Shown piece after piece: positions 54,428-64,000 of a stretch of DNA of 64,000 nucleotides; positions within the stretch are counted from its first letter, which is position 1, and the number at the start of each line of letters is the position of its first letter. This DNA is from Chrysomallon squamiferum. Lineage: Eukaryota > Mollusca > Gastropoda > Neomphalida > Peltospiridae. The stretch lies in contig CM022665.1 in the NCBI GenBank assembly GCA_012295275.1, positions 13,286,476-13,350,475 on the forward strand. Reading direction: 5' to 3'. Made by a program: the position numbers and the translations under genes. The notes beneath the pieces are model-generated. The model was not told the origin of the DNA, ran no database searches, and saw only the letters and a list, made by a program, of their open reading frames with translations.

Positions 54428-56083
54428 GTTACACTACACCATTTAATTTTTCGTTCTTCACAAATCTATTGTAGGCTTGCTTAATGTAATGTTTAAAAGA
54501 CAGATAATATTTTAGCAGACTCGGTGACAGGTTAATGAGGACTTAATATTATGCAACATAAATTCAGAGCCATAACAACGTATGTATTAATTACATTGAC
54601 TTGATAGTTTAACAAAGTTTTATTTTATCCTAATAAAAACGACTAAAACTGATTAATATGTTTCTAATTAATATTTACAGCTATAACGTTAGTTTGGTGT
54701 AATTTAAAATAAAGTAACATTTAAAACAACCTTTATCGAAGCAGTAGTCTGTTAGTTATTATTGAAATATACACATACGTGTGTGTGTATGATTCTAAAC
54801 TGCAATAAGAAAAACTAATTTAAATCATCAGATCGCTTCTTAAAAAAGAACAATCCTAAGAAGAAAATATAAAACACTACAGTTATGTTAGATTAAAAAT
54901 CTTTATTTGGGACTCGTGTTATCATTATCATGTTCCAAATCAATGTAATTAAAATCCGTTTTACAGAATCCAAATTAAGATAAGTTATATTTCTGATAGT
55001 GTAGATTTAAATATTTAAAAAAAAATAAGAACTTCAGTATATTAATATTACAAAAGTATGGACAAAACAATCGCAGATTTAGTTTGATATAAGAACTGAA
55101 ATTTATAGAATGTACGTTTTAAATTATAACTTGTGACTATTAAAATGTTATTGAATGTTTTAATAGGCGATTAAAAATAAATAATATGTTTTTAAAAAGG
55201 CGAGTTTTTCTGTTGTATGTCGATAGTAGTTTTTTCTACCATATTATCATTTGAAATCATAACGTGATGACACTTTAGAATTGCTGATATTAAAATATGT
55301 TGACCTATTGTTAAATATTTAATTATATTTATTCATTTGTTAACTTACTTGTTCTTCTACATTTCTGTTATATATCTTTTTCAAAGAATTATAAACCTAA
55401 CTTCAACACACACACACACACACACACAAACGTGTAACGATAATGTTCTATGTCTATTACTTTTTCTTCTTACTATTATTACTGATGCTATTATAGCTGT
55501 TTATTAGTTTAACATTATCTGACTGAAACATGCCCACTTTGAAAACTCTGGATTATCTGCCATTACACCATTACAGTGTGATCTTTTGTTTAGTGTGTTC
55601 GAAGATTAGTTAGACTAAATATAGGAGGCATACGGTTTATACCTACACTCATAATAAACCTACACATCAGGCGTCATCGCCCTGTCGCAGAAGCTACAAA
55701 ACGTATCGACAGCTTATTATAGAAAATTTTACTTCTATTCAAATTTTGAGTTCGATCAGAGACCATCGATCTATTATCTAATTACGACAGACTTGAAAGT
55801 GTAAAACCAATATACAACGCCCTCCAAATCTTCCTTAACAAATGAGAACATGAACCTAGGCTTTAGAGTTGCCGTGAATTTAATACGACTACTAGGTAAT
55901 GTGGGTCAATAAACCGAATGGGCCCGGAAGAAGATTATTAATTATTCACGGTGATCTTGTTCTTTGCAAATGAACCGTGAAGCACTGGCTTACTGGTATA
56001 TTATTCGTGTACTCAAACGAACGGTAACACGTAAAAGTGACATACATTATAATACTCTGACGTTTGATCAGCACGTACACTAA

Positions 56084-56100
56084 CAGTGATAAAAGTTCAC
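56084..56100 (+). repeat. Block A, copy 1
   Basis: CAGTGATAAAAGTTCAC, identical to 56804-56820. Similar words (GGTGG, CCCGG) follow both copies, so the related stretch may be longer. Confidence 0.6.
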
Positions 56101-56280
56101 AGGGTGGTCCCGGTTCTGCGGTGCTTCAGTCCCAGCGGACATAAGAACCTGGACGTTTCATTCATTCATTTTTTTTTTTCTTACAAATAAAAAATAATTA
56201 GGAGTTTTTCTCTGGAAATTTGATTCATTTGTTCATTCATGTTACAAATATAAAAGGAATTTTTCCAGTAAGTAGTTTAC

Positions 56281-56505
56281 ATTTTTGAGTAAGTGTTCCG
56301 ATAGTGAAGCAAAACAATAAATTGTTTTCATTTATTTATTTATTTATAATTTCTTTTTATTATTTTATTATTTTTTTTTTTTTTTTTTTTTTTTTTTATT
56401 TGTACTAGATACCAGCCTTTGTTTAAAAAAAAATAAAAAAAAATAAAATCTCGAAAGGATACACGATGTCGATTACTACAGTAAAAGTTTTACTGTCAAT
56501 TTACG
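56281..56505 (+). repeat. Block B, copy 1
   Basis: Begins ATTTTTGAGTAAGTGTTCCG and ends TTACTGTCAATTTACG. Almost identical to 57498-57744 apart from the lengths of its inner T and A tracts. Confidence 0.9.
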
Positions 56506-56803
56506 TAATGACGTCACAAAAAGTGTAATCTCTATTCAGCTACTCGTATTTTATTATTACGTGTTTTATAAAAAAAAAAAAAAAAAAAAAACCGCAATAA
56601 TCCTCGTAAATGTACCTAATTATGTAGGCTAATTGTTCGTAAGAATAATTTTCCATTCAAACATATATCGGTGTTAAAATAGCTCTCACTGACAGCAAAC
56701 GAATCCCTGCATATTTTTATATTAAAAATATAAATCTTCTCCTACTCATATATTCATAAAACAGAATCATTAAAATGCATGGTTGGATCGTTTCAGGCCA
56801 ATT

Positions 56804-56820
56804 CAGTGATAAAAGTTCAC
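56804..56820 (+). repeat. Block A, copy 2
   Basis: Second copy of CAGTGATAAAAGTTCAC, 720 bp after the first. Confidence 0.6.
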
Positions 56821-57497
56821 TAGGTGGGTCTGAATCCCGGGGGATATAATTAAAATTTCACTCAGGTAAGAAACACAATTAGCACATTTCCATCTGTCAC
56901 TAAATTTATGTTCATTAAATTTATTCGTATCGTTATTAAAATAATAAAATAAAGAAGGTTAACCTGTCGGTACAGCACTGGCACTCCTTCTGGGCACATC
57001 TGTTAGGCTATATTCCTTTCCAGACTGTGACCCATGACTGCTATGTTGAGATTTTTTCCAGTTTAGGGGAAAGCATGTACAAAAGTTCTTACTGGTAATC
57101 GGTAAGAACTGCAAACAGTCCAATAATTTTTTTCCATATCACTTAAACATGATATATACCATATAACCGTGAAAACTAAATGTATTGCTTATATATATTC
57201 TGATAATAAATAATAATGAAAGAATAATAAAAATCATATTCCTATCATCAGTGCAACCCAGATGTTGTGTTCAAATACTGTCAGAGGAGGAAACAATGTT
57301 GAAATGCTCGACCGTGAAATTTATAATGCGATGTAAATATGCCTCAGTGTTCCAGAGTTGCACATTCTACAGAAACATGAAGCAGATGACTGCCTTATCG
57401 AATGAAAAAATACTGAAAACTTCACAAAATTATACTTTTACTTTAAACATTAAAAGAGACAAATGTGTATTGGCTAAATAAAGCTGTGCAAAACTGA

Positions 57498-57601
57498 ATT
57501 TTTGAGTAAGTGTTCCGATAGTGATGCAAAACAATAAATTGTTTTCATTTATTTATTTATTTATAATTTCTTTTCATTTCTTTTTTATTTTTATTTGTAT
57601 T

Positions 57602-57632
<31 letters not shown>

Positions 57633-57744
57633 GTTCTAGATACCAGCCTTTGTTTAAAAAATAATAATAATAATAATAATAATAAAATCTCGAAAGGATA
57701 CACGATGTCGATTACTACAGTAAATGTTTTACTGTCAATTTACG
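57498..57744 (+). repeat. Block B, copy 2
   Basis: Direct repeat of 56281-56505. The inner A-rich tract has become a TAA run here. Confidence 0.9.
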
Positions 57745-57813
57745 ACCGTTTTGTCATAGATTTTTAAAATGTATTTCTATCAACGACATGGTATCAGAAA
57801 AAAATGAAAAAAT

Positions 57814-57848
<35 letters not shown>

Positions 57849-58569
57849 AAACGAGAAAACAAGTTTTGTTTAATTATGGGTTTCATAACTGAGCCTTTGG
57901 CCTGTGTCTCCTCGTGTGACATATTCCTCGCCATATTTCCATTAAGTACTTTAAAAATGTGATTTGTATTGTTTACCTCTTTCCGTCACAGAATTTTGCG
58001 CTCCACTAATGACTTGCCTTTACTAATTTGTCGACTTTTGTCGTCAATACAAATTATTTCAGTTCTCGTTAATAATCAATGATCTTCCGTCTGTCAAAGG
58101 CTAATTTGTATTTGTTTTTTTTAAATTATACTTTCAATTAATTATTAGGTGTCACTGTTATTAATCTTTTTTCTTGCTGTATTTGTTTGTTCTGATAAAA
58201 ACGGGGTGACATTTTTATTTATTTCAATAACTGACCTAGTAATAATTATAACAAGCTTTTATAATTGTATCTGTACGAAGTATAGATTACAGAATAACGT
58301 TATGTCGATACTTAATAATGTAATGTCAGTTCTTTTTGTCTCTTTTTGATTCTTTTCTTCATTTTCGTTTTTCTTCAGTAACTAATTGATTAGTTGGTTG
58401 ATCGATAGACTAATTCGTTATCTTTTCATAATTAATAATTGTATTGCTTTGACTATCGTTTGAACCATCCACCTATCATCCATCCATCCAAACATCAATC
58501 AATATGTCTGTCAGGCTGGCTATTCTTTCTGTCTGCTTCTTTGATTTCCCCTTTCCTTTTCTGTCTATA

Positions 58570-58770
58570 CTCAGGTGCGTATGTATGTGTGCATGAAGGT
58601 ATGAACATATACAGCTACGTTTGTATGAATTTATGAAGATACGTATGTACGTATACATACATATGTATGTATGTGTATATAGGTATGTAGGTAAATGTGT
58701 AGGGAGGAAGTTAAGTAGGTATATAGGGAGGGAGGGAGGTAAGCAGGTAGGTAGGTATATATGTATGTTT
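58570..58770. repeat. GTAT/GTAG tetranucleotide-rich tract
   Basis: Degenerate GTAT, GGAG and GTAG units. ORFs over it on both strands are artefacts of the repeat. Confidence 0.75.
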
Positions 58771-59625
58771 CACTGTTCAACTTTATCATTAAAATATCGC
58801 CAGATGATCTTAGTCAGTAGTCTCATCTGTTGTAATGGTTTAACAACAGTTTGACAACAGTTAGTCTTTCACTGGTGAATATGATTCATACATTAACACC
58901 TGTAGGAGGATATGCTTGTCAATTCACTACATAGTCATTCTTAGTAGAAAGAAGAAACCATATAAAATGCATCGATGGTTATTCAGTGCTCTTTAATAAA
59001 TTATAAATAATAAACAATACGACTGTTAGTCCTCAATGAAGCCGGTAACAAATGATAACAAAACTAACGAATAATAACCTTTAAATTTTCGCTGCAAAAA
59101 AAATGATGAGTTCTTTAACAAATTTCTCTTAGTCACATCACTAAAACCGATTCAGTCATATAGCATTAAAATTAAAGTCTTTCATGTGAATTGCAATAAA
59201 TGAGAAACATATCTTAATTAAAAACTGTTATTACAAATTTGTTATTTGTTAAAGTATGGAATAATATTTTTAAGAGATATTAATTATCTAGTCGGTAAAT
59301 AGTGAAGTGAAAATACATTACTGCATAAACCAACTATAAACACACTCACACGCACGCACACACACACACACACATTACATAAAATAAACATTAACGTAGT
59401 CACATTTTTTATCTTTTTAAAAAACTGCGTACATTGCATTAAAATTATTTGGTTTTAAATATAAAAAAAAGGTTAATAAAATGTGAACGCATCATAGAGA
59501 GAACTGTGGTGAACGTTAATGGAAATGCTTAACATAAAATAAAAAATGGACTTCGCTTCCTTTTATAAAACGGAGTTATTCGGGATGGGAGAAATTAATT
59601 TTTAAAATTTTAACAGTATTATTTA

Positions 59626-59634
<9 letters not shown>

Positions 59635-59658
<24 letters not shown>
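59635..59658. repeat. (TA)n microsatellite
   Basis: About 12 TA units. Confidence 0.85.
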
Positions 59659-59667
<9 letters not shown>

Positions 59668-62355
59668 TTAGAACATATCTCTTGAAACAAAATTTCCAGC
59701 ATCAGAATGATTTTTACCCACACAGTGCTCGCCGGAATAACTTATTATCGAACACAAAGTCAACCACCTCGACTGTTGATGTTTTAGTTCAGGAATAAAT
59801 ATGTTTTTCTCGAGTGTCTTGTTCTTTGGCATACTCCACACAGACACAAATGAAGTCTACACTTTTATAAGTAAAAGAGCTAATTGTTCTATGAATCATT
59901 TACATGACAACCAACAAACAGTCGATTGATCGCGCTTGAATATTGTGGGAACTTTCTCTTTTAGATTGTTTTGACCGTTATAAAAACTCATAGTAATCAA
60001 TTTTACAATATGTTTAATGCTTACTTAGCATGTATGTACGGATTCAACCATCTATGCGAATTCAGTATGGAGACATATATAGAAACAAAAAACTGATATA
60101 AATATATAATTAAGCATAAATATATGATTTCCAACGTTCACATTATACATACATTTTTATCTAAATATCTGAAACGATAGAGATGTTAGAAGACATACAG
60201 ATATTCCAATGAATTGTATATATATAATAAAATAATAAAAAAATAAAGTAAAAACAAACAAACAAACAAACCTTACATTAATATATAGTTATTTGATAGA
60301 ATATTTAAAGTTAATAAATTATTCAGTATATATATGTAGCATCGTGTGTAAACTGAAGACAAAGCCAGTAACTTATTAATGTAAAATACGATGTATTAAC
60401 ACGAGGAAATACTCTCACTTGCAAAACTAACAACAAAATGTTGTTTCTGTAACATTAGCATACATGAGAGGTTAAACAATTATTACTGTGAAATTAGATT
60501 AGTTTCAATTGCTATTGTCTTTGATAAACATTTCTCAGTACTATAGGATTTGTGTGTATGTGTGCGCATACGTAATGATTTTTATCGCTTGTTTCAGTAA
60601 AAGTACATAACGATTATATTACTTGTTTTAGCTCGATCTTCTCTTTATGTTATCTTTACATTTCGATAAGACACTTCACAGTACTTGTTTAAAATAATGT
60701 GTCATCTGTTTTCAATTGTAAAACATCGGATTATCAGAAATATAGAAATAAAAAGTTGTTTTTCTCTGTGTATGTGTGTTTGTTTCTAAATACGTATGTA
60801 ATACGTATGTTTGTATGTACGTATGTATGTATGTACATAAGAATGTATGAATGTATGTATCATTGTGCAGACAGACTTCTGAAGAAACACAATCTACTCT
60901 TAAAGGCACTTCAGTCAAAGTAATAATAATAATAACGTTAATAATAATAATAATAACAGCAACAGCAAAAGCAACAGCAACAAATACAATGACCGCAATG
61001 AGGATAAGATGCTGATGTTATAATGATGACAGAGCTGATGCGAAATCTGGCGATGATGAATTCTTATAAAGATTCTTAAAATTGATGTACTGAATAATAT
61101 TGGTATAGTAAATGATTATTAAAAAACATGACTAAGACGAAAAAGAAGATGATAGAAAAAGAAAAAGAAGACGACAACGAAGAAGAAGCACGAATTAAAA
61201 AGCCCTTAAAGAAAGAGAAAAAAAAATCATTATTGTGATGATGATGATGATGGTTCTTATGACCGTATATAAATAATAATGATAATAATGATGATTATAA
61301 TTATTATTAAACACATCGAGTCTTCATTATTCAATGTACAAATTCATTAAAAGGCATACGTGCAAATATATAAGAAAAAATAAAATAATCAAACAGTTCG
61401 CTGAGTGGAATGTATACAAATTTTTAATCATGAATAATATATAAAATATTTGGTTAAATGAGTTACATATTTTTAGACAAATAAACTTGGTCAATCAGCC
61501 ATGATAACGAACTAGCATATAATTCATCCACATGTACTGACTACGATTTTTTGTAACAAATAGCAGTTTCTGTTTTGGTGTTTGTTAAAGCGAATCAACA
61601 TATGATTTTGAAACAAAAAAAGCTAAATAATATTTTTGTTTGACTATAACACATTTATTTATTTTCTATCACTGGTCGTTGGATACTGGTATTTCTGACA
61701 TAATAACAGTCTTAATAACAATCACAATAACTCCATAAACATCAAGAGATATGTTTTATTTTCATTTTTCAAATCGCAGGACAATACACACCTGGTCTGA
61801 GAACAGGATTTATCTCATTAATGCACCGAAAGTGATCGATCTAAACAAACCTAAACAAACTTTGAAAACCAATTTTGATAAAAAAAAAATAAAAAAATAA
61901 AAAATTTAAGCATCTGTTGTTTTGGATTAAACAACACAAATAAATACCAATTTATTTATAAATACTAATGTTAAATTTAGATAAAACTATCTTCAGCATC
62001 GACAGTCTTAAAATAAACTCGACAATTACGTCTGTTCTGCGCTTTATTTTCTCTGTTTTTTTTTCTCTCACTCTACTAGAGCGCGAAAACTTTCACTTTT
62101 CTCTTTCGCGGCCACGAAATTCTGCACAAGAAACACGTGATTTCGTATTGCTTTGTAGATGATGTAACCGAAACAAACTCTGGTCCGTGAATAATCGGAC
62201 AGCGATCGGAACACTTGATATCCATAGAGAATGAAGCCAATTTTATGCCTCAATGAAAAATTTTGGAGTGATTAGCGATTAACTATCGAGCTAAGATTTG
62301 GGACAGAAAGAAAAAAAAAGTAAAATAACCAGTAACTGCTTCGTCAAGAGCAAGA

Positions 62356-62385
62356 ATGGATAGAATGCTAGAAAAATGTCCTGTG
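62356..62385 (+). CDS. Possible first coding exon of a gene running off the right edge
   Basis: An ATG at 62356 preceded by an in-frame TAA opens ten codons (MDRMLEKCPV) that end at a strong donor, GTG/GTGAGTAA. The 300 bp before it are unusually rich in GC and CpG for this window (for example GAGCGCGAAAAC and TCGCGGCCACG near 62080-62120), as expected of a promoter and 5' UTR. No partner exon is found up to 64000, and ten residues are too few for a homology call. It could be chance. Confidence 0.25.
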
Positions 62386-62398
62386 GTGAGTAAAATAA

Positions 62399-62436
<38 letters not shown>
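62399..62436. repeat. (TA)n microsatellite
   Basis: About 18 TA units, starting 14 bp after the possible donor at 62385. Confidence 0.9.
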
Positions 62437-62440
<4 letters not shown>

Positions 62441-62619
62441 AATGTATTTGCTTTCAGAACAGTGCATTACATGAACGGTTTATGGACGATATTTTCTATA
62501 ACAGTGTATATGGTATGTGCTGACGGATCTTCTTGACAGATATTTATATATCACTGTTTCAGCTAGGTTTGAAAAAAATATGTTTATGCACGTGTGTATG
62601 TATGTATATATGTGTTTAT

Positions 62620-62652
<33 letters not shown>

Positions 62653-62998
62653 ATGCGTGCGTAGGTATATGTATGTAATGTATGTATGCATATACATATA
62701 TATACGTGGGTAGGTATATGTGTGTTTCAGTGTATTTAGCAATATGTCATTTGTGAATTATTTGTGTGTTGTTTCAGATCCAGGGATAACAAAGAGATGA
62801 AAATTGATTTTTGTGTACATCATAATTATTATTATAGTACTTACAACAGGTTTTTGTACATCCGTGAATGAATGAATATTTGTTAACGGTATGTCTGCAC
62901 AATTTATTAAATTTAATATCATATAAGTATTATACATGGATAGAAGTTTACAAAATCGTGTTGCCCCATTCATTAAAAAGAACTAAATTAATCAATAA

Positions 62999-63110
62999 GT
63001 GAGCTAAAGAGGTTCGATCCAGCGATCGATCACGTATTAAGCTAACACTCCGTTATTTCAAAACAGATGTATATGAAATCAATTAAGTGAATACGTAATA
63101 TTAGAAACTA
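62999..63110 (+). repeat. Diverged repeat pair, copy 1 (SINE-like box)
   Basis: GAGGTTCGATCC, then ATCACGTATTAAGCTAACAC and CCGTTATTTCAAAACA. It resembles 63288-63385 with many substitutions. GGTTCGATCC is close to a tRNA-type B box, so a tRNA-derived SINE is possible. Confidence 0.4.
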
Positions 63111-63287
63111 TTATTAGGTGTGACGCTTACGTAAATATGTGTAAAATCCTATACCGCTTCATTATGAGTTACTTTTATCTTCTAGCTGCAAGGAATTATT
63201 TTTCTGATCCTTAGAGTGGAAGGCACAAACTTGTGTCTTTGATTAATCAGTCAGTGGGAACGAGCCATTAGGAAAGTAAATAATTTC

Positions 63288-63385
63288 TACCTCTGAGGAG
63301 GATCGATCCCACAATACATCACGTCTTATGCTAGAACTCAATCCGTGGATTACAAAACAATGAAATTACTTAACTATATCAGAAA
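63288..63385 (+). repeat. Diverged repeat pair, copy 2 (SINE-like box)
   Basis: GAGGATCGATCC, then ATCACGTCTTATGCTAGAAC and a similar CCGTG...AAAACAATG ending. Partner of 62999-63110. Confidence 0.4.
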
Positions 63386-63600
63386 CTGTGATTAGTATCT
63401 GTAATTATCCGATATATTATGATTAAAAGCAGAAACTTCCAATTCCCCCTCCAAAAAAAAAAACATCCTCTAAGAAATAATTATTATCTGTATTTGTCAT
63501 ATAGACAATATTCTGATACAATATCATTAAAAACAGAAACCCCAAATACCCCTAAAACCCACCATCCTTTAAGATTTTCTATTTTTATTTTTTTTTTACT

Positions 63601-63650
63601 TTATTATTATTATTATTATTATTATTATTTTTTTTTTTTTTTATTATTAT
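63601..63650. repeat. (TTA)n/poly-T tract
   Basis: TTA units, a T run and further TTA units; the poly-Tyr/Phe ORF here is an artefact. Confidence 0.85.
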
Positions 63651-64000
63651 CTATAATTAATTCTTTATTTAACAGACCTGCAGTAAAATAAATCTATAAC
63701 AAATACAATTAATATTATCTATATTTGATATCATATTTACAGTTATTCTGGCGCAAATGCATTGTAAGGATTTAGAAATCGATTTTATGTTATACATACA
63801 CAATACTCGATTTCTAGCATTACAACAATAACATGCTAACCGGCTCAAAAAATTGTTGTGTTTAAACTTAGGTAGGTATTATGTATGAATTAAAATGACA
63901 ACTGGAAATTAATGTTATCACTTCACAATCAATTATTATGATTTTTTTTAACGATAGCTCAACACACTCATATGTTTCTTGTATACTAGCAATGATTATA

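Larger units (their letters stand above)
54425..62355. other. Gene-poor region right of the START gene
   Basis: No confident coding exon. It holds the duplicated A and B blocks (56084-57744), TG/CA tracts (57809-57848, 59347-59374), TA tracts, and GTAT/GTAG-rich stretches at 58570-58770 and 60780-60860. The sequence from 62030 to 62240 is richer in CpG and may be a promoter for the possible exon at 62356. Confidence 0.5.

Noticed and set aside
57185-57481. 98-codon plus-strand ORF between the duplicated blocks
   Set aside because: No family resemblance and no clear splice context. It lies in the segment that seems inserted between the repeat blocks, so it was left out though not excluded.
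58439-58854. ORFs on both strands with Tyr/Val/Gly patterns
   Set aside because: Produced by GTAT/GTAG repeats.
1-64000. CRISPR arrays, bacterial operons, rRNA genes
   Set aside because: Nothing of the kind is visible; gene structure is that of an animal nuclear genome and the tandem tracts are simple microsatellites.

Overview
The window is AT-rich eukaryotic nuclear DNA. Five intron-containing protein genes can be reconstructed by joining short open stretches across GT-AG sites with matching phase. The rest is long introns and intergenic DNA full of microsatellites (TA, TG/CA, TAA, poly-A/T) and decayed DNA transposons. Protein family content is animal (SYT14/16, MED29, ZNRD2, OPA3, START). 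Long introns, heavy microsatellite load and a degenerate repeat that resembles one I remember from mollusc genomes suggest a lophotrochozoan, probably a mollusc; this placement is an inference.

Layout. 1-18484 (minus): 5' half of a synaptotagmin-14/16-like gene, with a glycosylated N-terminus, a membrane anchor and a Cys cluster; its C2 domains would lie left of the window. Its introns hold several MITEs and a pogo/Tigger-like copy with a hAT-like element inserted in it. 25067-25884 (plus): two-exon OPA3. 28155-31203 (minus): ZNRD2, with an in-frame 5' exon coding for about 239 extra residues that I cannot assign. 34366-36505 (minus): four-exon MED29. 44102-54148 (minus): a 13-exon, 628-residue gene encoding a signal-anchor segment, a divergent START-like region, a Ser-rich linker and a clear START domain. 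54.2-64 kb: no confident gene; duplicated blocks, microsatellites and one possible first exon at 62356.

The genes do not form an operon or a pathway. OPA3 (mitochondria), MED29 (Mediator), ZNRD2, the START protein (lipid binding) and the SYT-like protein (membrane traffic) are unrelated neighbours. The points most worth checking are the membrane-anchored twin-START protein, the N-terminal extension of ZNRD2, and an identical 17-bp word about 200 bp upstream of two unrelated start codons in the same orientation.
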